Assembly: GCA_019009955.1 (NCBI GenBank)
Contig: CM032230.1
Span: 104,630,001 to 104,694,000 of the forward strand
DNA from: Riptortus pedestris
Lineage: Eukaryota; Arthropoda; Insecta; Hemiptera; Alydidae
Reading direction: 5' to 3'
DNA: 64,000 bases
Every line of letters begins with the position of its first letter. Positions within the stretch are counted from its first letter, which is position 1. Made by a program: the position numbers and the translations under genes. Shown here piece by piece: positions 53,426-64,000 of this stretch. Below the pieces are notes generated by a model. That model saw nothing but the letters and a program-made list of their open reading frames with translations. It searched no databases and had not been told where the DNA came from.

Positions 53426-55888
53426 TAGCGTGTAATTCGTCAATGGACTTAAGAAGTCGATATTTTCTAGATGAATTTTGAACTGGAACGAACCTACAAT
53501 CAAAAAAAAGGACATAATTAAAAATTGAATTCTTTTTTATTTCATTGTGGCTGTATCATAAGCTTACATACCTCACGGTTTTACCGCCATATGTCTTACA
53601 GCAGGTGTTCCATAGTTTTTCAATGCAACAGGTACTTGATAATGGACAGCATAATCCAATAGAAGAGTCACAGCAAAAGTTACCCTCCTTGCATTTCTCC
53701 CAGCCACATAATGCTTTGGTTAACAATTTTTTATTCAGATATTAAGTAATTCTGTGTATAATAAGATGTTTCAGTCTCCTTAGAAATAATAAAACGTTGT
53801 CTCGCCTTAATTGGAGGCTTAACAATTATTTACTGAATTCAGCAAGATAAGAGAATATTGATAACTTGATACCTTATAAATATGTTTATCCTTTCTGTAA
53901 ATTACATCTTTCATGTCATTTCACCATTTAATACTGATGTCTACTTATCATCACATGCCTGCGTACTGAGCCAATTTCCTTCTGCATTTACCTCTTGATA
54001 ATTTTTATTGTTATTTATTAACGTCCACTTTTTGCAACTGTGGCTAATCGGGACGGGTTATCTACAGGTTACCACCCTTTTCTAGCCGGGGCGAGACTAA
54101 GGATTTCATTTAATCAGTTGGTCACTAAATAAATTCCTATCGTCCGAGGGCAGATCGAACTCTAGGTTTACCATATGACGCCAACGCTTTAATTCAGATG
54201 GCGAACCTGAACCCCCCCCCCCACCTAATAATAATGTTTTGCTCACAGTTTTAAACGTATTGAAAGAAACTCTATTTTTAATCATTTTTTTTAGATTTAA
54301 TAAAATATGAGAAGTGTGCCATTTTATTGGTGAGAGGAGGAGGGTGGATAGTAAAAAGAATCAACAATGTGCTAACTTTCATCAATGCTATATAGTTTTG
54401 TAAAAATGAAAGACTGTTTTTATGTTGTTTCATGATAAAGAAAAAAAATGCGATACATTAATTCTGTCTCCTTAACACTTAGGCGACATTTACAATTATT
54501 TGTTTCTATCTTCCCCAAATCTCCTACCACTCCCTTTAACTGATTTTGCAAATTAACTAACTTACCTCTACGAAATTCAAAAAAATAATTTTATATTCCA
54601 TGTTTTTTTTTTGTTGTAACTAAATGATCCATCCGAATCTGATGACTAATATTCTGAATAAGTCCTAACCTAATTTTTTTTTTCAATTTTTTGGGCATTG
54701 ATGATTTTATTTTTATCGTGAATACACTTGGCTTTGTGATATAAATATATATTTTTCTATCTAGAAGGACTTATAAATTTACGGCTAACTGAGTATGGTG
54801 ATTGGCATGTCCTACATTTTAGTCCTCTACAAAAATGTGAATGAGAGCACTTCCCTTCAAAATGGTGGATCTGGAATATATTTCATTCGAGCTTACTTTC
54901 AAGTTCTTTTATTATCAAAAGATACAAACTTAAAGAAAATTATCTTTTCCACGAGATTCGCCAGCGGATACTTTAGGTAGGTTGATTGACCTTCTTAAGT
55001 AGTCCATAATTCTCGTTAATACTCAAACATCAATCGATCATAAGTCTTTAAAGTGACTACTATTTCATATTTCTAAATGGCTTCGAAATACAAGTAATAT
55101 CCCCTGAGATATACTGCCAATGAGGTTAATAACAAAACTATACATACCAAAACATAGAGAAATTTACTAATAAATGAAATGGGTCTTCGTGCTATTTTTC
55201 AAAAAAATCCGTCACGCAGGTCCTGCATAAACTCAGCAGACTTCCCACTTGCTGAAATGGACACGCTGATCATCTCATGTATTCCTATGAATCCTATGTA
55301 AACAGGAATCAAAATGTTAATTGGACTTGAGATGTTTAGTTGGTGAGGTACTTAAAGTGAATATCGGAAGTGGGAATTTACAAAAATCTAAGAGCTAAAA
55401 GACACAAATAGATCCTTTAATATTCGAGTCAGAAAAACACTTATAAAACGAAAGTTGTAGAAAATGTAAACTGCAGTGGCCATATAACATTTTCCGATTC
55501 GTCTAATAGTACCCGAAATATTTGGATTTTTGAATTATTTCCAGCTATAAACCCCGCCAACCATTCCGATTTCAATTATTATTTTAGTCCCACCCTGGAA
55601 AAAGGTGGTAACCTGTAGATAAGCCGTCCCAATTAGCCTTAGTTGCTAAAAGTGGTCGTTCATAAAAAAATAATCTTTAGGTTTCCACTGTTAGATTTTC
55701 AGTGTGAAGTTAATCAAATAAAAATCGTGTAGTTTAGAACGTAAAATCTTAACCGACGACTTAAAGCTTAGCATATTATTTTCACAATATTGTATTATTT
55801 AAGCTTACTTACTTCTCTGGAAAATATTCAAATGTGTAGCCGACACTAAGCACACCAAAGTTAACAAAACTATTGTACAATTTTGCAT
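53421..55888 (-). CDS. secreted cysteine-rich peptide, gene 8 (three exons, best-preserved member)
   Basis: Exon 1 (55888-55813) encodes 25 residues with a clear signal (CTIVLLTLVCLVSA), donor A|GTAAGT. Exon 2 (53713-53572), after acceptor 'gttaaccaaAG', encodes C-x4-C-x5-CC-x6-CC-P-x4-CC-x7-CC and exits in phase 2 at AG|GTATGT. A 78-nt intron with a T-rich tract leads to exon 3 (53493-53421), a 23-residue tail with PVQ and a basic RKYRLLK stretch, ending TAA inside AATAAA. Predicted precursor 96 residues, equal to gene 5. If intron 2 were kept, the frame would stop five codons past the junction. Intron 1 is 2.1 kb. The domain pattern is granulin-like; secretion is inferred from the signal peptide, function unknown. 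Confidence 0.85.
54000..54222 (-). repeat. tRNA-derived SINE, uninterrupted reverse copy
   Basis: It contains 'gtccactttttgcaac', 'ggttaccacccttttctagcc', 'tttaatcagttggtcactaaataaa' and a decayed B box. It serves as the empty-site reference for the Helentron insertion at 3255. In intron 1 of gene 8. Confidence 0.7.
54223..55205. other. intron 1 of gene 8, nothing further recognised
   Basis: AT-rich. No supported features. Confidence 0.5.
55206..55560 (-). mobile_element. Helentron-like element, copy 22, highly diverged (reverse)
   Basis: Starts TCCGTCACGCAGGTCCTGC and 'tcagcagacttccca'. The remaining core is barely alignable and the far terminus is missing. Confidence 0.5.
55588..55660 (+). 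repeat. SINE 3' fragment
   Basis: 'agtcccaccctgg...ggtggtaacctgtagataagccgtcccaattagcc' matches the SINE body. The head is absent. Confidence 0.6.
55813..55888 (-). other. first coding exon of gene 8 (signal peptide)
   Basis: 25 codons plus one base, donor GTAAGT. Exon-level entry for gene 8. Confidence 0.85.
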
Positions 55889-56017
55889 TGTATATGCGCC
55901 AATATTTTTCTAATTGACGTTATTCATAATACTTATATTGCCTCGAATCCCTTCTACATTATTAAAACTGATTTTACTTTTAATTCCTATGATCTCAGGG
56001 ATTCCCAGATTGGTTTC

Positions 56018-56035
56018 ATATAAATACTTCTTATC
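56018..56035 (-). promoter_or_regulatory. GATAAG + TATA promoter of gene 8
   Basis: Minus strand GATAAG (56035-56030), AAG, then TATTTATAT (56026-56018), about 130 bases upstream of the ATG. Confidence 0.6.
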
Positions 56036-56429
56036 TTTTAATATTCCTGTTTTATGAGGAATGTTTCTTTTTTTTATAAAGCTAATATCTTCCAAATACT
56101 CTCCCTGCAATATTTTAGACATTCATCATGAAATAAATTTCAGGAGTACATTCCAAAAATCCTTTTGCTTTAGAGAACTAACTAGTTTTATATTAAAATT
56201 TTAATTTACCTCGCTTGTCAAAGGGATACATATGCTCCCAGAAATAATTAGTTATTTTACATTCATTGGGCTTTATTACTTATTTTTAAATGTTCTGGGA
56301 AATATGATATGGCTGCTATTCCTTGCCTAAAAAACTTCAATAAAAATACCAAATATTCTAAATATATCGGGGAACTAGTGAAACATTGACGGTAAACATT
56401 AAATGTTTTCTGCCTTAGAAGTTAACTAA

Positions 56430-57184
56430 TTTTGCTGTTTAGAAACGGCTGTTTGTTTAGCGAAAATGGAATGTAACACGTGTAACATAATTGGTTTCTG
56501 GGATGGTTTGCTCTGTCACTGGATAAACTTTAATCTACTTCCAGGAATATTTGCAATTTTTTATCTATTCTGTAAAAAGTGACCTTTTTTTCCTTATTTG
56601 TTATCGGGTAACATGTTTATGTTTAATGTTTAAATATTTTCATTATTTGCAATGGACTGTAACACCCACGATTTTTGACTCATTTAAGAGAATTAATTAG
56701 AATCGTATAAAAATTCCTCATATCAATGAATATATGACTTCTCCTGAATTTAATTTATATATATGACTTTTCCAATTGTTATTGTTATTTAATGGTGTTA
56801 TACAATTTTGAAAATCACTGACATGAACTAAGATTTAGATAATTCTGTATAATTTCGATAACGGTGATCAGATCTGTTCTAGTGCTTATTACTCTTTACA
56901 AAGGAATGAATTTGTGTTCTGCAAGCGTGTGCAAGAAGAGTCTTTTTCTCAGATTTTCCCTTAGAATTTTAGCAGATTTCTTTTTAGCTTTTTTCCCGCG
57001 CATCGTGCATAAATCTTCTTGTATGCTCTCTCCGAGGTACATAAGCCATATTTAATAAACTTCCTATTTTGCCTTTAATCCATTTTCAGTATACAGGTTA
57101 TTCTTTTTTTATATTATCCAAACATTTCCCTTCAAGAATTGCCAAATAATGTTTTTTTATCTTTATTATACTATCCATTTTTAT
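56430..57184. other. region upstream of gene 8, nothing recognised
   Basis: AT-rich. A 63-codon plus-strand frame (56864-57055) has no supporting context. Confidence 0.5.
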
Positions 57185-57317
57185 TAGCAGATTTCTCTTA
57201 AGGGAAATCAGCTATTGAGGTCGTACTCATGACACGATTTCCGAAATTTGTTTTTCAAATGCCCTTCGATCCTACCAATGAGATGACGACATTGAGATGC
57301 GTTCAAAACTATATAAA

Positions 57318-57389
<72 letters not shown>

Positions 57390-57848
57390 ATTGTCTGTTA
57401 ACACTCTAGCGGTCGCAATTTTTTATTAATCGTTCGAAACTCGATATTAAGTGTTTTATATAAAAAGCAAGATCAAGTTCGTTAATAGCTGGAATCGGAC
57501 GTGGGGAGGGGGTTTTAGAGGGGAGGAATTTCGAAAATTCTTAATATCTCCGTTATTATGCGTCGCACAGAAATATTGTCTAGAACCAATCTTATTGCAA
57601 AAGTATTGTTCTATAAATGTTGGTATGTACATGTTTTCTATATCTTTAATATTAACCGAGATATTTGCGTTTTTTAGTTCTCGGCCCTCAGTAAACCCCC
57701 TCTCCTACTCATGACTTATCAACAATAAGCTGTTATATTATGAATCACTTTATTTGAAATAACAAATATTGTTCTCATTGAACTTTTACGTCATGAGATA
57801 AATGCAAATACGTCTTGAACTGGGAAATCTGCGTAACGGACTTTTTAT
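57185..57848 (+). mobile_element. Helentron-like element, copy 23 (forward)
   Basis: ATTAGCAGATTTCTCTTAAGGG start, long TA tract (57320-57390), G-run, core, and a shortened 3' end ('gggaaatctgcgtaacggacttttt') with the hairpin deleted. Confidence 0.8.
57320..57390. repeat. (TA)n microsatellite in Helentron copy 23
   Basis: Long TA tract with a few interruptions near its 3' end. Confidence 0.95.
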
Positions 57849-59022
57849 TTTCTCTCCCCGTCAACTTTACCGACAATGGCTATTGCCAGGAGTAGTAGAA
57901 ACTCCTTAATATAGTTTCATTCCCACCATCCTTCACTGGGTTAAATAAGCCGTTAGCCAACAAATCTCATGAATCTTATAAAGAACTTTTCGATCCAACA
58001 GGTATAGAAATTGCGCTGAACTAATGACATTACATTGTGAGTATAGATTCTCTTAAGACGTCTGGAGTTATTTCTGAAAATATGCGATGAGCAGAATGAC
58101 TGTGCTTACTACTTGCGAGAAATTAATATACCAAAGGGAGGATGTTTTGAAATAGACAACCACGGATTTTCCTGTGTATAACCGAGAGCCTAAAGCACTA
58201 GTTTGTCGTTAAGTATTTAATAATATTCTAGAATCTTGTTAAATTACGTTAAATTTGTAATAACGAGATTACTATTTATCTTTTGATGTCCAGCCCTTTA
58301 GCAGTTGGCCAACTATGAAGCGGGCTATTAAAAGGGAGTTGACAGAGCCGAGAGTTATCAGGGCCAATTAAATCCTCTTAAGAGCTATAACTTTTCAAGG
58401 CTGATAATACCTAGATGAGATTAGCCGGCTGAAACCAAGTTTGTTCCTCCTTTTCATAATTCCCGGGTGTCTCAGTAACAGCTCTTGGGGCTCTGGCACT
58501 CATCCAATTTCCCTTCCGTCTCTCTCATCAAACAAGCCCCCTAAAGTCCTTTAAAATCCATCTGTGTTTCATCACTGTTTCATTAACAATTTCCAAAACC
58601 AATAAAGCTGACGTCGAGAGATTTCCCGCCTGATAAACCCTTCTTCCTCCCTCCCAAAACTCGTTGCCAGCCCTTTGCGATATCCCTTTCCTGTTTTATT
58701 TCGTTTCCGATTTTTAATTGATCCTCTGTGACATTTGATAACTTAGAATGTTTTCAACGTGTTATATTTGACTTGATGCCTCGTCCAAGCAACCTTAACT
58801 TCAGAATCTCACATTATCTGTTGTTTTGCTACGTATTTACGAATTATAACCGAAAATATTAGCAACACTTAATTTCTCAAGTTTACCTTGAGGGCTGCAT
58901 TGTACGAGTCTTTACTTAGACTAGGAGTCCTGCAGGTTTTAGAAATTAGTACTATAAGTGTACTACAAATGAACAGCTATATATCTTCCTGAAAATGTCA
59001 CTTTTAATCACATCTAATTAAA
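57849..59022. other. non-repetitive region with a base-balanced core at 58270-58720
   Basis: The stretch 58270-58720 is clearly less AT-rich and has no frame longer than chance. It contains words such as 'gagttatcagggccaatta' and 'gatgagattagccggctgaa'. It matches no repeat in the window. It might be a conserved non-coding element or enhancer. Confidence 0.3.
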
Positions 59023-59632
59023 AAGTCCGTAAATCAGGGGCTGCGTTAACTTAACAGATTTCCCACGTGAGTCACTTATTTGCGTGTACTGCGTAACGTA
59101 AAGGTTACAATGAGAGCTATATTTGGTATTTAGGTTTTAAATAATGTGCTTCATAATGTAAAAGCTCATTGTTAATATGACATGAGAAGGAGTGGAGGTT
59201 TGCTGAAGGCCGAAATATGAAAAATGCAAATATCTCGGTTAATAATGAAGGTAGTGAAAAAACGTACACAATAGCATCTATAGAACTTTACATTTGCAAT
59301 AATATTGGTCCTATACGATTTTTTGATCCGACGCATAATAACGGAGACATTAGGAATTTTCGAAAATCCCTCCTCTAATTCCCCCTTCCTTCTGGATGGA
59401 TTACAGCCATTAACGATTTTTAGTTTTACATAAAACGTATAAATATCGAGTTTTTAGAGATCTGACAAAAATTGCGATCGCTAGAGCGTTAAGAGACAAA
59501 TACGAGTATATATAGTTTTGAACGGACCTAGCTTTCATCTCCTGGGTAGGATCAACGGACATTCCAGGAAGATTTTCGAAAATCGTGCCATGAGTACTAC
59601 CTCAATACCTGACAAGGGAAATCTGCTTAAAA
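59023..59632 (-). mobile_element. Helentron-like element, copy 24 (reverse)
   Basis: Starts GTCCGTAAATCAGGGGCTGCG, has the core, C-run and a short TA tract, and ends 'gacaagggaaatctgcttaaaa'. Confidence 0.75.
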
Positions 59633-61373
59633 CTTCTTATCGAATACAAATATTGTATTGAATATTTATTTTACATCAGCGCCAAAACAAAATACGCATT
59701 GACTTTATCCTGCCAAATTTATATGTAATAATGTAAGTTAGATTGAAAATTAAAAATAAAAGAAATACACATTTATAACAATGTTCAACAATTAAAAGAA
59801 AAACGAATAAAATGTCAGTAATAATTACACGGAAAATGTAGATGCTAATTTCTACTTATTGCTATATGTGAAGGTATCCAGCAGATTATCAGTTTTTATC
59901 AGGGATAGTTGAGTAATTAGAGTTGTGTATTAATGTGGAAGTGAATTTTGAGTCAATTTGTTTTGTATCGCCTGGCGTTAATAAAGTATTGGTGACATTA
60001 TATCTAGATTTCCCCCTTGTACGGTATAAGGAAATTACGCCATACGACGTAATCGTCAATATAACTAGACGACGACTAAACGATGAAATGTGAAATTGGG
60101 CATTATTTTATAAGAATAACAATCTTATTTGTAAATCATTTAAATCAAACAATATATTCCATTATAACAAACTTTTGAAGTAGGAAGCACAGACGAATCC
60201 TGAATAGACTATTTATTGGAGACAGTTGTATTAGAATATTCCAAATCTACAAATGAAAAGCACTATATCAACAGATGCTTGAACGAATTAATTATTACCC
60301 AATCGAATAAACATTTATCTCAAACAATTACCTCTCTCAAAGACATGCAAAGTATAACATATCTAACTTCGCTAATGGCCTTAGATATCAGTGACGAAGA
60401 TAAAAGCAATAAATAAATCACAAGTAAACAAAACATTGTCAACAATATTAAGTCGATTTACAATTTCTAATTACACCATTTCAATGCATACGCAATTAAT
60501 TAGTAAAACAACTTAAGACATTTACGAAAGTTAAAAATTGATAAAAAAAAATCGTGAAAATTAATTCACTATATCAAAGTTTAAAAAAATCAAATGTAGC
60601 TGTTAGAGATAGCCTGAAAGTGTTATCTTCTTAATAAAATATTTGTGTAGAACAAGGCCTTTTTTCTTTGATCCTGTCCGAATGATGCATTTCAATATTT
60701 AGTGTCATGATATCATGTCAATAGGAAATCAAAACACTCAATCAATAATATCGTGACGTGTTTCAAATTATTTGATCACGTTTAATGATACAAATCAACT
60801 CTTTTTTTTTTATTTTGCTATTTAAAACTCTTTGTTTCAGCAGAATTACGAGAATTATCATCATTCCTATTTAGCTATAAATAATTTAAATTTATTGATA
60901 GACTGAACCTAATGAACTTTGATTACTATTTCCAATACCCCAATCTCTTTTATGCTTGAGGAAATTTCTTGAATCTGTCGGTGATGTCCCGTCCATCTAA
61001 GGATACACTCTTTCAATTAAACGATTGATTGAAATAATGGCAAAACATTACTTTAACACTCCAACATGAATTTCCAAAGTCAACGGACTAATTTCTTTAG
61101 TAGTGCAAGGATAATGGCCTGGTTTCGTCCCTGGCAGGTTCAATTAATTTTTTTTTCTAATGTGAAAATACTAATTTTTGCGGGGGAGTTGTTTTATCAA
61201 TTCCAGTGTGAAAATAAAGCGTTTCTATTTTCTGATTTAATTTGGAATATATTGTTTTTGTTGGAATAGCCAATTTTAATTTTTTTCCTGTTCGAGCTAC
61301 TGGCAAGAGGTGCCGAGTTGTGGGGGAAATTGGCATAGAGGTAGAAGAAATGTTTGAATTAGTCGTCACTTGC
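59633..61373. other. intergenic, nothing supported
   Basis: A 66-codon plus-strand frame (60216-60416, ending in a D/E/K-rich stretch) is the only one of note and lacks any recognised domain. Confidence 0.4.
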
Positions 61374-61445
61374 ATCTGTGGTCTGATTGGTAGAGCAAAT
61401 GGTTAAGGCAGCCAGTGTCGTGGTTCAAATTATTTTTCTCTTGTA
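61374..61445 (+). repeat. possible SINE/tRNA-like head
   Basis: 'ctgattggtagagcaaatggttaa' resembles a pol III A box, and 'gtcgtggttcaaatt' a B box about 35 bases later. No SINE body follows. It does not fold as an intact tRNA that I can see. Confidence 0.35.
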
Positions 61446-62111
61446 TAAAACTAATATAATTCTTCGTTGTTATTGATTATTTTCCACTACTACCTTTTGT
61501 TTGATTTTCGACACCTTTTTCAAAAACAAAATACTTCCCTTTTTTGGTATTGACAATCATTAGCCTTTAAGCAATTATTGACTTTGAGGAGGAGAAGTTA
61601 AAGAGAAGGAAGTGTACTCCCAATAACAATTACAAAATTCTAGTTGATAACCTTCTTTATAAATCCAGACAATCAAATCCTTGGAAGGGCTTTCCGGGAA
61701 ATATCTTCGAGAGGAAGTAGATTGTTATATTACGAATTCTCTCGTCATAATGACTTAAATATTTTGCTTAATTTTGTTGCTAAATATACAGTAACCTTCT
61801 AGACTCCCGTGGGTGCTCGAAATACCTGGTATTAAGTTTTCCTCTCCTTGTTATAATTGCTGTAAAAGGAACTTTTAGGAAGCTATATTTTGGTATATAA
61901 TTAGTATTTTTTTAAATGTAATTCTTCATAGAAGATAAATTTCGAAGAAAGTAAAGGACTCGAACCGATTGTTAATTAATGATGACTCTTATGATGGTAT
62001 ATAAGCAATAAGAAAATACATGAACTGATACTAAACATAAAAATAATTTATGTCCCTATATGTACTTAAATAAGCTACAAATCCGAAGCTGAAGGCTACC
62101 TAAGAAAAAAA
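61446..62111. other. intergenic, nothing recognised
   Basis: AT-rich. No supported features. Confidence 0.5.
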
Positions 62112-62545
62112 GGCTGTCTCGTAGGGTCTGCGTTTACTAATCAGATTTCCCACGTACTTCACGAATTTATCTCAAAACCTAAAAGTTCAATGGGGACAAT
62201 ATTTTGTATTTATGCTTCAAATAAAGTGCTTCATAATATTATTGTTAATATGACATCTGCTTATTGTTAATATGACATCAATAGGAATGGGAGTTTACTG
62301 AAGGCAGTAACTAGAAAATGTAAATATCTCGGTTAATAATAATGAGATAGAGAAAAAACATACATTAAATTAGCAATAAGATTAGTTCTATTCAATTTTT
62401 CTATCAGACGCATAATCACGGAGATATTATGAATTTTCCAAACACCCCTTCCCACTTGTCGGATTTCAGCTTAATTATTAGTTTTATATAAAACGTTTAA
62501 GCATCGAGTTTGGTAAGATCAAACAAAAATTGTGACCGCTTGAGC
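62112..62545 (-). mobile_element. Helentron-like element, copy 25, diverged (reverse)
   Basis: Decayed start (gtctcgtagggtctgcg), then 'cagatttcccac', the 'tatctcggttaataa' core and 'caaaaattgtgaccgcttgagcgttaacag'. The TA tract and terminus are lost. Confidence 0.6.
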
Positions 62546-64000
62546 GTTAACAGGTCGCCATGGGCTGCTGGATCAAAGATTTTCAAATGGCATGTATTTT
62601 ATATTTTATTTTTGATACCATATTTTATTTACACTTATAAATGTTATGCTGTATGTAGGCTAATCGTACATCAGGTGTTGGAACTATGGTTTTTACTTCA
62701 AAGCGTCTAAAATAGGAAGGGGTTTTTATTTTTATATTTATTTATATTTGGTGACTGAGTAGCTAAACTAAATTCAAAAATTTACTCACAGCAGCAAAGC
62801 AATGTGAAAGACGCCCTGGTCTGAGCGGTGTATTGAGTCTTTACATGGGCCATTGTGACACCTTATAACGCTTCATACTGCTATTTAGGACTACTTCTGT
62901 TCTATACTAATTCTGTACTAGCACTGAGAATATTTTTTTTTGCTAATTCAATACATCAACCTCTATTCCCAGTTCATCTACCTTAGTATAAGTTATTAGA
63001 AGTTAGGAAATATGTGTCGGAAATCGAACTATATTTAATATGTTATTGAATTACAACTCGTTTTTTAAAAGACCGCATATCCATATTGTAATACCTGAGG
63101 ACGGGCCTGTGAAAGTTAAGTAAGCAAAGTCCCTACTCTGTGATATAAGGGCCAAAGTTAGTCGGGGACTTTGATAAATGTTCCGGGTAGTCCATTTTTC
63201 TGATTAGGCCATGAACTGCCTTTATACAGCGACTTCTCCTGGACATCGGGTGTCACACAGGACTGTGTTAATGAGCCACTAAACACAGAAATGACAATTA
63301 CCCCTTAAAATGTCGGGATCTAGTCAATATTAATGTATTCGTTTCAGAGTAGGCGAAGAGTAGATTCAAGTCATTCCTTATAAAATACATAAATTGGATA
63401 TTTCATTTTCAATACGAGATATCAAACTGCTTTTCTATATCCAACGAGTACATATTAAAGTAGGTTACACACGTACACAAGAATTAAAATTGATATTATA
63501 CATATTGATAACTTCCTTATAATAATTGAGAAAATAATTTTACTTCCCTGGTTTGTTGTTAATTGTTGTATTTTAGCTATTATTTCTTAGAGAATTTCGG
63601 TTGACTTAGGCATAATAAAAAATACTCAAATATCAAATACATTGATAAATTATAATTTTTACTAAAAGAATTAAATAAATAGTTTGCTCAAAACTCAGAA
63701 TCAAAATTCTGTAAATATTGAATTGAAAGATTCTAATACTGTTAGGTGTTGATTGTTGGTCCTGAAAGAGAACCAAAATTGCATCTTCATTCGCTTGGCT
63801 AAAACTAAGGCATTCACTTCCGTCGAAATTGCACTGTTAAAATTTTATTTCTGGCATTTTTACATGTTTTTATAAGAAATGCATCTAACCATGATGAAAA
63901 CATTTCTACAGTTGAACATTTGAAGACTGTTAAGCAAACGCAATACCATAAAAAATATGTCTTTAGTGTTAGTATTAAGAGCATGAGCAGGGAAGAACTG
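62546..64000. other. end of window, no supported gene
   Basis: A minus-strand ATG at 62853 opens 21 codons to a good donor (T|GTGAGT at 62789) in phase 1, but it lacks a signal peptide and no partner exon was found. A short inverted repeat (caaagtccc near 63126, gggactttg near 63165) is also present. Confidence 0.3.

Noticed and set aside
53545..53745. Plus-strand 66-codon frame, and the similar one at 50573-50773
   Set aside because: Antisense shadows of the cysteine-rich exons of genes 8 and 7. Splice sites and the cysteine framework are on the minus strand.

Overview
The window is eukaryotic and almost certainly from an arthropod nuclear genome. It is AT-rich, with spliced genes (GT/AG introns, TATA boxes, AATAAA signals), long (TA)n tracts, and dense, nested transposable elements: Helitron and Helentron-like elements, a tRNA-derived SINE, piggyBac-like elements and a CACTA-like DNA transposon. 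There are no prokaryotic-style genes, no CRISPR array and no rRNA. Species cannot be named from sequence alone.

The main content is a tandem array of at least eight small secreted cysteine-rich peptide genes, all on the minus strand, between about 5.8 and 56 kb. They are too short and too spliced to show up as long ORFs. The shared layout is: exon 1 with a signal peptide; a long phase-1 intron of 1.7-5.5 kb full of transposons; exon 2 with a fixed framework C-G-x(3,4)-C-x5-CC-x6-CC-x5-CC-x(7,9)-CC; a 77-79 nt intron; and a small exon 3 with a divergent tail. The framework resembles the N-terminal half of a granulin repeat, including the CCP element, but function is unknown. In order: gene 1 (exons 2-3 at 5804-6057, exon 1 not resolved), gene 2 (7526-13289), gene 3 (15067-18524), gene 4 (21387-24173, degenerate), gene 5 (35095-38964), gene 6 (41971-43893), gene 7 (50545-52549) and gene 8 (53421-55888). 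Genes 7 and 8 are recent duplicates. Five of the seven genes with a known first exon carry a GATAAG hexamer 1-4 nt upstream of the TATA box, a shared promoter signature.

Between and inside the genes lie about 25 copies of one 0.5-1 kb non-autonomous element. It has an asymmetric terminal inverted repeat (AGCAGATTTCCC), a terminal hairpin (ACGCAG-CCC-CTGCGT), a built-in TA microsatellite and T-rich insertion sites without target duplication. This matches a Helentron-type (DINE-1-like) element. One copy (45.45-48.71 kb) is split by a 2.3-kb CACTA-like transposon with a broken transposase gene. A second Helitron family (TC...CTAG ends, A^T insertion) has four copies, one with internal tandem units. 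A 1.09-kb piggyBac-like deletion derivative sits in the large intron of gene 7, a minisatellite of about 108-bp units in the intron of gene 4, and a nested complex (foldback > SINE > piggyBac-like MITE, plus Helentron) at 25.06-26.44 kb.

The last 8 kb (56-64 kb) has no gene I can support. Its one distinctive patch is a non-repetitive, base-balanced stretch at 58.27-58.72 kb that could be a conserved non-coding element.
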